From: Brachynemurus nebulosus
Taxonomy: Eukaryota; Arthropoda; Insecta; Neuroptera; Myrmeleontidae
Assembly (NCBI GenBank): GCA_035578155.1
Contig: JAPWDM010000008.1
Location: 17,699,342 to 17,763,341, forward strand
Direction: 5' to 3'
Length of the DNA: 64,000 nt
The translations under genes were made by a program, and so were the position numbers. Positions 1 through 10,867 of the stretch are shown in pieces. Within the stretch, counting starts at the first letter, position 1. Each line of letters opens with the position of its first letter. The notes under the pieces are model-generated. The model worked only from the letters and a program-made list of their open reading frames with translations. It made no database searches and had not been told where the DNA came from.

Positions 1-48
1 AAAAGCGTCTAACGCGCACATCATACAGTTGGGTATATACAATGTGTT

Positions 49-50
<2 letters not shown>

Positions 51-109
<59 letters not shown>
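51..109. repeat. (TA)n microsatellite
   Basis: Uninterrupted TA dinucleotides for about 59 bp, ending in TG-rich sequence (tgtgtatacg). Flanks up to about 650 are AT-rich and show no gene or terminal repeat that I can recognise. Confidence 0.97.
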
Positions 110-113
<4 letters not shown>

Positions 114-659
114 ATACGTATACGTGTACACGTCATACTCATAGACATAAGATTTTCCCTTACCAAAAATCGCTCGTTTAAAAAAGTTTTCACTTCAAAA
201 AATTAAAATTTATTGGATTATAACGTCTGTAACATTTTTTAACAAGCTAGTTCATATAGACTTTTGTTGGTATTTTAGAAATTATAAAATCTCATAAGTC
301 AACTTGGGTCATTATAATCTCATGAGTATTTAGGAAACACTACATTTATTTATTCGCGCATTATCAAAAATTATCGATATCAAAAATAACGATTATCTTC
401 AAAATTTTAATATGTAAATTTCTACATATTTGCTTACATTTCTATTATAAAATTCTCTAATAAAATTTTTTGTAGCTTTTATTACTACACCACAAATCCA
501 ATTTTACGTAGTTGTCGGTGCAAATTTAAGGGAAAGTACGTAAAATCGGAAGATCAGGGGCGTCGGTAAACTTTTTGTTTCGGGGGTTAGTAAATATTAT
601 TTATCTGAATTTATTTAAAACAAAATTATCTTAAGAGACAATTTACGCCTAGAATTCGG
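110..659. other. AT-rich interval, nothing recognised
   Basis: No credible coding sequence. A short block GTACGTAAAATCGG near 536 recurs around 1533, on the far side of the satellite array, so the array may lie inside a larger repeat whose ends I could not define. Confidence 0.4.
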
Positions 660-1460
660 TTGTGTAGACAAAGGAAATCGAATGTTATACTAATGAATAT
701 GGACGACAACTAGAAAAAATCTGTCGAAAAATCAACTTCACTATCGTATTCATCAACGTAAAGGACGCCAAATAGTGGAAGCTGACAAAAATTCAAGATT
801 ATTCGACTCGTGAACTAGCAAAAATACCAAAAAAACAAACTTCACTATTGAATTGGGCACTAAAAATTAGATTAAGCAGCGCATTTTGACAAAAAATCTA
901 GAATGTTCTATTCGTCAACTAACAAAGCTATCCAAAAATCGATTGCATCATTTAACTGGTCATCGAATAAAATATGGAACAGCACATTTTGATAAATGTT
1001 CTAGAATATTCTTTTCATCAAATAGCAAAAATTGTTTGTCAAAATCGGACATTTGGTTTACCTTAGTTTAATTTCGGTTGGACAATTAAGCGGTGCAGTG
1101 GATTTTCCAATATCTTTGTTAGTTGACAAATAGAATATTTTAGAACATTTCTCGAAATGTGTTATTTAGTCTCTATTTTGGTAGCAAATTCAATGGTGAC
1201 GTTTTTGAATATTTTTGCTAGTTGCCGAATAGAATATTCTAGAACATTTGTCAAAATGTGTAATTTCACCTCTTCTTCAATGGACAATTAAATGGTACAA
1301 TTGATTTTTCAATATTTTTGCTAGTTGACAAATAGAACATTCTAGAATTTTTGTCAAACTACACTGTTTGATCTCATTTTTAATGAGCAATTCAACGGTG
1401 AAGTCTGTTTTTTGTTATCTCTGCTAGTTGACGATTAGAATATTCTAGAATTTTACGTTA
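660..1460. repeat. Degenerate satellite array 1 with heat-shock-element-like palindromes
   Basis: Degenerate monomers of roughly 115-120 bp share a core reading TTTTTGCTAGTTGACAAAT, then AGAATATTCTAGAAC, then ATTTGTCAA. The centre is a consensus heat shock element (three alternating nGAAn/nTTCn pentamers). Perfect or near-perfect cores are at 998-1012 (inverted), 1132-1146 (one mismatch), 1231-1245, 1334-1348 and 1437-1451, with another inverted partial core around 898-910. Monomers before about 1040 are inverted relative to those after it, so the array is head-to-head. The same monomer recurs at 31980-32790. Short ORFs here do not look coding. Confidence 0.75.
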
Positions 1461-2806
1461 CTCATTTTGCATTTGCATTTCGCATATTACATATCTGTGA
1501 GAGGAGAACCCCACTAAACCGCTGACGTCACTACGTAAAATCGGAGTACGTACCATTGGATGGCCACTGTAGTATTTTTCCTTTTATTTCAATTTACACG
1601 ATTTTTATTCACGTAAATCAACTCGGCGTGGAACGGATATTTGCAAAATTGACGGGTGTAAATATGTAGTAACTGGAACATCTGCCGAAACTTTTCAGTC
1701 TACAATGTTTCATTCTTGGATAGTACTTAAAATTAATATATCAAACTGTGAACAACAGTGGTATATTCAACAAATCATTTTCATACTTCACCATAAAACA
1801 TGGATAACTAAAGTTATGAATTCGCTGATATCTTCGCCTGTTACTTTTTTTTGGCTAGTAATTTAAGTCTCTGGAAAAAGTATTTATGTATTAGACCAAA
1901 GATTTTCGTAATTCTATTTCATTAAAAGAGTTAAATATAACTAAATTAAATTCGTCTTCATCTTATTCAAATTTGAATTGAAAAATATGATAAAGTTTGT
2001 TAGTTTGACGGTAAATTTCAAGAGTGAATATTGTCGGTGTACATAACCTAACTATTATCTAATTTATAATATTGAGTAAGGTGATACTACAATCCATCGT
2101 TTATTGATGTATTATATTTAAAGTTTAAATCTACCTACGAATATTTGGTAATATAATTAACTAACTAGATACTAATAATGTTTCAAAAAACATTTTTGTA
2201 AAAAGAAAAAATTATGAGTGTGCTTGAAACCGTACGACCGAAACGAAAACTTCTATGGTAGTCTCGTAACTGATTCGAAGTTACATAAATATATTCTATA
2301 TACAGGTTTTTATTAAAGGAATCGTTCAGTAAAATTGGAAAGATATTTAATAAAAATATAAATTGTATAACCCTGTTATTAATATAAATATAATTTCAAA
2401 GCGAGATGAGTTTGAGTTGATTACGTCACAGTATTGAACCACATTCATTGTGTAATCAGTTGGAAAACGTATTACTTATTTATTGGTCTTCTGTTCAAGT
2501 AACCCCAAAAGTATATTTTGCCGTTTGCTGCTACTATAACATCGTACCTTTCTGAGTCAATATATTATGTAGTGTGCTCGTGTTTGTGATTAATTTTCTA
2601 AAATTTTTTTCTTTCGAAAAATATTTATAAACATGTACAAATATTTACTGGTAGATACGTTCTTTGTGGGTAACTGATATCAAACTAGAATATTGTGTTT
2701 AAAGTGTTTAATCGTATGAAGTATAACATGGGACTCATCTAGATGAATTTAAAAGGATAAATGATACTATAAAGGAATTAAAAATTCATAATTGTGATAC
2801 AATTAA
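1461..2806. other. AT-rich interval, nothing recognised
   Basis: No gene, tandem array or paired terminal repeats were seen. Composition is strongly A+T rich with only short broken ORFs. Confidence 0.4.
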
Positions 2807-3690
2807 AGGGAGGTTTACTAGTCGAAGTTTACAAAAGAAAAAAAATCGATTTTTCTTTTGCAGAAATTGGTAGCTAATTATGTGTAGAATATGTTCCCAA
2901 AATGATTTTGCTAAAAGTAATTTAAGGGAAGGTTTACTTGAGATTTGATAAAAAATCGATTTTTTTTTCCGAAATTGATAGAAAATTATGTGTAGAATAT
3001 GTTCCCAAAGTGATTTTACTGAAAATAATTTAAGAACAAGATTCTTGCACATTAACCGAATCCAGCTTTCTATAAAAAAAAAAAATTCAAAAAAAGTAGT
3101 TCACGCAATGAGTATTAAATATAAAATTTGGAAATACGTTTTTTTATATATATTTTATAATATCTCGGAACTACATTTTTGGAACTGGTGGACACGATAG
3201 CTCAAAAACTATTCGATAGATCCTTTTTTTTAATTTTTTATTTTAAAGATACTTCAATTCTTCGGCACCTCTACCTAAGTTCGATACACTTTCAATATTT
3301 TTTTTATTTTTAAGTTTACTTTAAAGAGCGAAAAATAAGATAAAAATCGTAATCAAAAGTTCAAACATCCGCCATTTTTTTTTCAGCAATTTATTGATAT
3401 TATAGGTAGAGGTGCCGGTAATCTTCATATATTTTAAAATCTTTTTTGTTTTTGGATTTTATTACCGGCGCTAGGATGTCCACCAACAAGGCTTTGGATT
3501 TTCGAATCGTCACACTGCACTATCTATAAAATGGACACTTTTTGATATTTTTCCTTGAAAAAATTTTTTTGTGCAGCTTAATACTTAATAAATATGTGCA
3601 CAAAATTTGAAATTGATATTTACTTCTGTTCTTGAGAAAAAAATTCTAGAAAAATACATAATTTTTAAGGACTCTCGAGTAAACCTCCCC
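2807..3690. mobile_element. TTAA-flanked TIR element (884 bp)
   Basis: Termini AGGGAGGTTTACT (left) and its counterpart AAACCTCCCC (right; reverse complement GGGGAGGTTTACTCGAG) are bounded on both sides by TTAA (2803-2806 and 3691-3694). TTAA duplication is the piggyBac signature, but the terminal bases are not the usual CCC, so the superfamily is uncertain. The left part contains two tandem copies of a ~108-bp unit (about 2830-3047, landmark TGTGTAGAATATGTTCCCA). The sequence GGAAGGTTTACT also recurs internally. No transposase ORF remains. Confidence 0.65.
2830..3047. repeat. Two-copy tandem repeat, period about 108 bp
   Basis: The block containing AAAAAATCGATTTTT, GAAATTG and TGTGTAGAATATGTTCCCA occurs at about 2845 and again about 2952, both inside the TTAA-flanked element. 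The reverse-strand ORF across it simply repeats the same degenerate peptide and is not treated as a gene. Confidence 0.8.
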
Positions 3691-4375
3691 TTAAGTCTAC
3701 TAAATCCTCTCTAAGTTTTTAATTTAAAACTATAAAACTATTTTAAACACGATTTCGAGCAGATAGTTCATGTTTCCAAAACTAATCTCGATATTTTGGT
3801 AGCATAGAGAGAAAATTCCATCCTTAAATTCAGACAAGAATCAAAAATTATACGGTTTGTGTAAGTAAAGAAGAAATTTAACTCAATTTAAGTTAAAATT
3901 AAAATAATAAGAATAATAAGATGGGTTTGAAACGCAAAAAAAAAAAAAAATATGATGTAAGACATTAAAGACTTTTCCTCGTTAAAAAAAAAATTCGCGA
4001 AATTGTTTTTATTTTCGCCTGTCTAAAGGCATTTCTTCTTTTAAAGAGTTGTTCTATCCATATCAACAATTTTTACTTAACAGTCTATTAGAGTAAATAA
4101 TAAACCCCATAATACCATTTTTATATAAAAGTGGTATTTTGCAAAGTAAAATATTTGTTTATTATTTACAAATATGGAATACCATAACGTAACGCTCAAA
4201 TCTATTAATAATAGTCTATTAGAGGTTTACAGGATTATTTTCAATTGTCAGGATGTTACCTGTTGGATTTACACTTTTTACCTGGTATTTTTTGAATTCT
4301 ACACATGAAAAACCTTTAAGAAAATATTTTTACTAAAATCGACCGCATTTTCAATGTCTCCTTTCAATCTCTGTA
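3691..4375. other. AT-rich interval
   Basis: Contains homopurine tracts and the short repeated motif CAGTCTATTAGAG / AGTCTATTAGAGG (near 4081 and 4213) but no recognisable gene. The last 8 bp (4368-4375, TCTCTGTA) form the left target duplication of the next element. Confidence 0.4.
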
Positions 4376-5316
4376 TAAGGGCGCCCATACTTGGGGGCAC
4401 GGAGGGCTGTGGCCCCCTCTAGCTGTTAGGGAAACGTTAAAATATATAAGTGTAGTGGTAGTCAAATGTTTTTTCTTTAACGTAGTCTAGAATTTCAAGC
4501 AACAGGATAAAGTTTTACAACATGGTCGAAATTCGAACTTTTATAGGTAGGTACTTTGCAAAACACCATTCGTAATCCAAAATATTAAATTATTTTCTTT
4601 TTCGTTTTGACCGCTACCCAAAGTGATGAGGATTACAGGATTTGTATAAAACTTAAATTAAATTTTTTTTCCCAACAATTCCATAAGAGAAATTTATTTT
4701 GTTGTTCAATATATTTCGGCACAGTTGGCGCCATTTTCAAGAACATATATCTACAATATAACAATAACAACATTTTTTAACAATTTTAAATGTAAGAAAA
4801 AATTTTTTTATAAAAAAGAAATATTTATAGAAATAATTTACATAAATGTCAGCCTATATTAATTAAAATTTTGTTTGTTTTTTAGGAAAGGCTACCTTCC
4901 AGAATGGGTTTGATTACAATCAAGAAAAATTAATAATTAACTAGTAGAGTTAAAATTTAGTTAATGATTTCTAATTTAATTGGAATGCTACTTTTATATT
5001 ATTAGAAACAATGATTTTAGTTTATGTTTAGTCTATGTTTCTAATAATATAAAAGTAGCATATGTTCTTGAAAATGGCGCCAACTGTGCCGAAATATATT
5101 GAACAACAAAATAAATTTCTCCTATGGAATTGTTGGAAAAAAAATTTTAATTTAAGTTTTACACAAATCCTGTAATCCTCATCACTTTGGGTAGCGGTCA
5201 AAACGAAAAAGAAAATTATTCTTCAACCCAAAAAAGAAAAATCAATACTAAATTATTCCTTACCTCCAGTTCTAGCCCCCCCCCCCCTACATCTCATCAT
5301 CATATGGGCGCCCTTG
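4376..5316. mobile_element. Non-autonomous hAT-like element with hairpin core (941 bp)
   Basis: Terminal repeats TAAGGGCGCCCATA (left) and the complement of CAAGGGCGCCCATA (right) are bordered by TCTCTGTA and TCTCTGTG, an 8-bp target duplication matching at 7 of 8 positions, as expected of hAT elements. Subterminal arms of about 140 bp (about 4605-4750 and 5055-5205) are inverted copies. A second inverted pair, GCTACTTTTATATTATTAG, lies at about 4987 and 5040. The whole element should fold into a long hairpin. No transposase is encoded. Confidence 0.78.
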
Positions 5317-6117
5317 TCTCTGTGAATACACAAATCAAATTAATTTAATTAAATAATCACCTGTACATAGACGATATCGTATTGAGCAGAATGAACCGTA
5401 ATTATTCACAGTACATTAGCGACAGTATTAAACACGAAATCAATTCCAATGAATTTCTTTTACATATATCTCCCTGATGCTTCTGCAGGTTGTTTAATCG
5501 GTATTATAGACATATGTATTTTCTTTACAACAAAAAAGTACATATTGGATCACATCTTTGTACATATTACTCGTATAGGTAAATCTCAATATATGTATAT
5601 TTACAAAATTATGTTAAAAATATTCATTCACTAATTTTTCAAACACATGAAAATTTTCATTATTACAAAAGACTCAACAAAGAGTAGCGATCGAGGTGGC
5701 TTTTTGTATGATGTCCATTGTATATCTACAAATTATTATTCAATGCTTATGCATCGATTATCTTTTTCCAAACGATTAGGTCCACTTTTAAAATTGTTCA
5801 AAAAAAAGAGCTTTGTTATAAAGTAGTTGGCAATATAATTAGGGCACGGGTGTCTGTTTGTAATAAGGGTTACAGCAACGCAATTATCGTTTGTATATGA
5901 ATAGGTATATAAAGAAGCCTTTGTGATGGAAAGGTTTTTGTAATATTGTTTTATCTGTAAACAGTGTTTGTATGTTTTTTTTTTTGTTTTTTTTTTTTTT
6001 TTTTTTTTTTTAAAGATGTCACTAGATGTACAGTCAGTCACAGTCAAAAACGTAACTGAAATGTGGTTCCACTGTAAAAAAATCTAGAGTTTCATAGTCA
6101 CAGTTAGAAGTTACATA
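5317..6117. other. AT-rich interval ending in poly-T
   Basis: Holds only short ORFs of low-complexity composition and a poly-T tract at about 5974-6011 that could be the tail of a retroposed sequence in reverse orientation. No retroelement body could be recognised next to it. Confidence 0.4.
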
Positions 6118-6225
6118 GGGTAAATGTACCAGTGGTTGACCGGGCACCAGTAGTTGACCGCTTCTGTATAAAAGTCCTAAAATTGTTGCCAAATGAGTAT
6201 CTTGTAGCCCGAAAATTAATATATA

Positions 6226-7192
6226 ATTGAGGAGCTGGGTGGAAAAAGGACGTAAGTCGCTTTACGCCCATTTTCCTTAGAATTAATTTTCTAACTCTTT
6301 AGAGTGTCTACTTATAGTAAACAAATTCTTACAATGACCATAAATCAATTAATGCCCCTACGCTACGATAATATTTTGAAGCGTATAAGCCATATTTACA
6401 AAAAATTAAATATATAATTAGTAACTTACAACTAAGAATGAATTTTTACAGTACATGACACATAATAGCCTTTAAAAGATATTTCTGGTCCTATAATGTA
6501 CAGTATGATACAGAAAAATAAAGAAAATATCTAATTTTTTTTTGGGGCAGTTAGCTGTGATTCTGTATTTGAATTAACTTTCACTTGTAAACAACTTTTT
6601 CAAATTATATTTTCTTATATTTTCATTAATTATAGTACTTTACTCTTAAGCCATATTTACATTTTTAAGCCCACCCTCGATACAACCAGATATATCCAAA
6701 TTTGTGTGGGTACTTTTTTAGCCTAAGACCAAGTACTAACTTTTATCAAGAATAAAATTTTCTGAAACATTTGATATAAAATAGTTTTCCACATATAACC
6801 AACTTTCAGGCGTACACTGTACAGCTATACATATAAATATTCATGAAATTAACATGAATCAAATGTTTTGGTTTAGAATTTAATAAATGTGCTGACAAAG
6901 TTTAATTAGAATTTCAGAAAAAGGAAACAGAACTTATGTTTTTGTTCAATCAAAATTTTATCTGCAAAAAGGGCGTAAGTCATACTTCGGAAAAATTCAA
7001 AAAAATATGCAATAACAACCGATATTTACTGTTTTTTTAATCTGAATGCATAGTGTATTATTAATGCTACCAATTGTATAACACGACAATTACCAGTTTT
7101 TGTATAACACGACAAGCACTCACGCTTTGAAATAATCTTTTCTCAAAACGGTATTTCTGTACTTACGCCCTTTTTCCACCCAGCTCCTCAAT
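6226..7192. mobile_element. Nested TIR element in the 4.75-kb transposon (967 bp)
   Basis: ATTGAGGAGCTGGGTGGAAA at the left end is matched by an inverted copy at the right, continuing through AAAGG(A/G)CGTAAGT. The repeats abut TA on both sides. A third copy of AAAAAGGGCGTAAGTC is internal near 6967. No coding capacity was seen. It must postdate the host element, whose ends lie about 100 bp to the left and 3.7 kb to the right. Confidence 0.82.
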
Positions 7193-7645
7193 TATTGTTG
7201 AGCTTATAATAATCATAATTTGTAGCAGCTCAAAATATTATATAATTTTTATAACATTGAAAATAATTCATGAAAATTTTTCACAGCATGATTTAACTGA
7301 AATGGGTCAGTTACTATAGTAGAGTATCTGAGACGTGAGTACATTCTTTAATTAATAAAATAATTCCTATTGGGTTAACCTTGTCAAATTAAATTCTATA
7401 CTAGTCATTAATAATTATTTAACAAATTTATTAATGAAAGCTTGCAAAAATATTCATATAAGTACCAATTTAATTACCGGTCAGGCACTGGTACAATCAA
7501 AACATTGTTGTACCATAAATAAATGATTTCGGTCATCCATTGGAACCCGCGATTTTTTACAACACCAATAGTTGACCACATGCGCATTCGTAAGTTTCTA
7601 ACCTACACAAAATAAAAAAATATCATATACCTACTAATAAAAGTA

Positions 7646-8043
7646 TAAATTTTGAACCTGAGCATGAATTAGAAAGTGATTCAAACTTATTAGTCCTCTC
7701 AACATCTGTTTCTCAAGAAATTTTGGATAGTGAAGGTCAAGAAATTCTATTGCTCGATGCTGATGACACTCAAGTCAAGTTACACGATACCGTACTATTA
7801 GGATCAAATAATTTAAATTTAGCGAAGAACTTAGATGATACTCTAATATTGGAATCATTCAGTTATTCTTATTGTTAGTTAGACTTAATAAATTTAGAAG
7901 ATACTGTGGTTTTACCAAAGGACAGCTTGAGTGACACCAGAGTATTTGAATCACCCAGCTATGAAACTTCTATAAATTTAGATAGTATAATTCATTTCAC
8001 CAGGATTGAACGTTCAAAAATAGGTACCGTTCTGAGTGGATGA
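7646..8043 (+). pseudogene. Acidic coding relic inside the 4.75-kb transposon
   Basis: One frame stays open for long stretches, interrupted by a TAG near 7876 and ending at TGA near 8041. The peptide is rich in Asp/Glu/Ser/Leu, with repeated phrases such as LDDTLILES, LEDTVVL and DTVLLGS, suggesting degenerate internal repeats. It has no start codon in a good context and no recognisable domain. It probably belonged to the element's own protein. Function unknown. Confidence 0.45.
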
Positions 8044-8149
8044 GTTTATATTCTAAAATAGGTGAGGTCGTCAGTAGTAGGACTCACTCAAGAAGAAAGA
8101 GCCATGATATTATTTCGAATTGGTTAAGGATTCTAATTTTTAACACCCT

Positions 8150-8465
8150 TTCTCTAGATTGGTTGATTGGCAATTCTTTATTTAGTTAATAATTCCACGA
8201 ATTTACAAAAAAAGACACTATTATTTCCGCTTACCTTTACTTTTACGGATTGTGTATTTTCTCTTTTTTACTATTAGAGACAATACTGTTAACAGAAATA
8301 CAAAGTCTAGAGACTCTAATTGTTCAAATATTTTCTTATGATTGGCTACTTATAAATTCATTGTTTAGTTGATAATTCTTAGTATTCACAAAAAAGACAG
8401 GCTATTTTTATTCAACTTTGGTGTTATGGATTGTGTATTTTCTATTCTTTATTAATAGAGCGTAG
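8150..8465. repeat. Two-copy tandem duplication, period about 180 bp
   Basis: Two blocks share the order TTTAGTT(A/G)ATAATTC, CACAAAAAAGACA-like, GGATTGTGTATTTTCT and TATTAGAG, the first ending near 8282 and the second near 8462. Both are non-coding and lie within the 4.75-kb transposon. Confidence 0.7.
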
Positions 8466-9674
8466 CTTTTGTGGAAATTTCGTTTTATTATTATTATCAT
8501 ACCAGTGATTGTCAACAAGTGTCTACCAGTTTAATTTTTTGTAACTTTATTAACTTTCGGTGTTTATTTAAATTAACAATTTTCATGTAAATAATGATAA
8601 ATAATAAATATTCATTTTTTTTACAATAATTTTCATTTGGAGTGTTTCTACAGCTTAAAATATTTCATAAAAAAATTATATTTTGCAAACTACTATTTTA
8701 TAAATTCGCTTACATGTTCTATTTTTAAGACCATTTCCAAAAAATTACCAATTATATCAGTCTAAACATGGCATAGAATCCAAAAATAAAGTACAGTAGT
8801 CTCTAGTTTTTAAGGACACCCAATGGGAAGTTAGCAGCGTGGGTAAACCTGTCCCCCCAAATTTTCTTTATTTATTTAGGTAATACCAACCAATACGTTA
8901 CTTAGATATATCCCTTGTATTCGAATAGCTTAGAAAAATCACAACTAATCTTATACCATTTTAAAGTCCAGAGTATACTTGATGTCATATTATAAAATTT
9001 GACATAAGCAATTCTGATAACATTTTAAGTATTTTTTTTTAATTCTGACAGACATATATGTCCTTGAGTACAGGTAATCATAAGAAAATAAACCCGATTA
9101 ATATCTAATGTTTGTTGTTGTTCTCGATGTAATTTATTGAACTATAAAGCTATCCTACCTAGTCCTAAAATTAAAGTCCTATCTAGAATATTATGTTACT
9201 TCGAATCGGTTACGAGATCGCCATAAAAATTTTCACTTCGATCATGTCGTCTTAACACACATTTTTTTTTTTAGCTTCTAAACATAAATAATTTTTTAAC
9301 ATTAAAAGCAATATATTAATTATGATATAATAAGCAAATGTTTTGTTGCCACTGATAATTTTAAATAACATTGCAGGACTCCATTGCAAGCATAAATATT
9401 ATATGGGGGCTTCTTGGAATTTGGCTTGAAAGTGCTAAAAGAATAATTTAAAAAAGAAGATAAAAGATATTTCTAAATATAATTCACATCTTCTCATTCT
9501 TATCTACTACTTTTAACAACGACTGTTTTTTTAAAAAAATGTATATTTTCTAATTTTTATATAAGAAAAGGACGCCTACTACAATTATCATTATCAGATG
9601 TATGTTTATCTTTGTTATGAATAAAATTCTTTAAAAAATATAAAAATTTTTAAGAAATAAATATGTTTTCTTAC

Positions 9675-9879
9675 TTTATCCAAATGTACACCACTTAACT
9701 TTTCTTTTTTGTTTGTTAAAGTTGGGAGATAGTGAACTTCTCCTTCAGTAACTATGCAATACAAATTGTTGATTGGTGTTCTAATGATTTTCAATAGATT
9801 TTTTAAATACTGCCCTTCCATAGCAAAAATTTTTCCCCTTTTGCGCAGAAAAAGTTCATGGGGTTTGCAACAAGCAATA
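9675..9879 (-). pseudogene. Exon-like open segment on the reverse strand, unidentified
   Basis: Reading on the minus strand, sequence after a cacAG acceptor (9880-9881) stays open for about 68 codons to a good donor AAA|GTAAGA (GT at 9673-9674). Landmarks are NPHELFLRKRGKIFAMEG and VTEGEVHYLPTL. It has normal amino-acid complexity, unlike the low-complexity ORFs around it. It lies within the 4.75-kb transposon, opposite in strand to the other two coding relics, so it may be a second gene of the element, a captured host exon, or chance. I recognise no family. Confidence 0.3.
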
Positions 9880-10068
9880 CTGTGATTTTAAAATGTAATT
9901 TGAATAATTATAATATTTATTGCAAATCGAATGAAGGTTTGAACGAAGCTGAACGGAGTAAAATTTGGAAGGAACATTTACACTTTCTCCGAATTGAAAC
10001 AGACAAAAAAAGAACAAAAAAAAGATAAAATTTTTGCAATTACTTCTTAGCAATTTCAAGAACTTAAA

Positions 10069-10380
10069 ATGAAAAAACTTCAATTACAAGTCGAAGAAAA
10101 ACAATTGAGATTACAAAAGCAAACTGGAAAATTAATTAAAAAGGAGAAAATTGAGAAATAAAAAAACGAAAAAGAAAAAAAGAAAGAAGAGCGGTTATTG
10201 AACAAAAAATTACAAGAAGCTAAATTTAAGAAACAACAGGAAAAAGAAAAGAAAAAATTAGAACTTTAAGTTAGTAAGAAAAATACTCTAACTCGACGTC
10301 GAAAACAAGAAACCAAAGAGGCTCAAGATAAATCTGAAAGTATTGCTTTAAAGAATTTATATAAACAATTTTTAATTTAA
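10069..10380 (+). pseudogene. Lys/Glu-rich coiled-coil relic, likely transposase C-terminus
   Basis: From ATG at 10069 the frame runs 104 codons to TAA at 10378-10380 with two internal TAA stops. The peptide is dominated by K, E, Q and L in coiled-coil-like spacing (for example EKEKKKEERLLNKKLQEAK). Charged helical tails like this end many pogo/Tigger (CENP-B-like) transposases, and its place just inside the right end of a TA-flanked element fits. A charged low-complexity tract alone does not prove homology. Confidence 0.45.
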
Positions 10381-10867
10381 ATTATAAATGCTAGTTCGTA
10401 AAATATTCTACTCTTGTCACTAATGAATCTAAGTTTAATGTACTAATTTGTTATGTATTTAATGTTATTGTTTTTGTTATAAACTAAACGAATTTTATTA
10501 ACTAATAATATAAGTTTAACTTCATAGAACAACTAAATACAAAAAATTATAGATAAATATTAAAAAAAGACTCATTTAAGTTGGAAAAATTATTCATGTT
10601 TTGTAATCGGTCAACTACTGGTACATTCCGGTCAGTCACTGGCTCAAGCCGATCAACTACTGGCGTTTTCATCTTACCTACATTTTAAAGTGATTTTTTA
10701 TCTAATTTCAATAATAATGTAAATAAATAACATTACATATCTAAAACTGAACTATGTTAAGATGATATAAACTTTGAATTATTCTTTTTTACCCGATAGT
10801 AATTAATATACAATAAATTGAAAGGCTAAAAACGCTTAATCGGTCAACCACTGGTACAATTACCCTA

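Larger units (their letters stand above)
6118..10865. mobile_element. 4.75-kb TA-flanked DNA transposon, decayed; pogo-like candidate
   Basis: The left terminus GGGTAAATGTACCAGTGGTT matches the inverted right terminus GGGTAATTGTACCAGTGGTT, and both ends abut TA (6116-6117, 10866-10867). The subterminal motif CCAGTAGTTGACC and its complement recur at about 6145, 10605-10665 and in degraded form near 7565, resembling transposase-binding arrays. Inside are an acidic coding relic (about 7646-8043), a tandem duplication, and a lysine/glutamate-rich coiled-coil relic (10069-10380). TA duplication plus a charged C-terminal tail fits the Tc1/mariner/pogo group, pogo/Tigger being my best guess. No DDE catalytic core could be reconstructed by eye. 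Confidence 0.72.

Noticed and set aside
5736..6047. 103-codon minus-strand ORF
   Set aside because: Its poly-lysine start comes from the poly-T tract at 5974-6011; no domain, composition follows the A+T bias.
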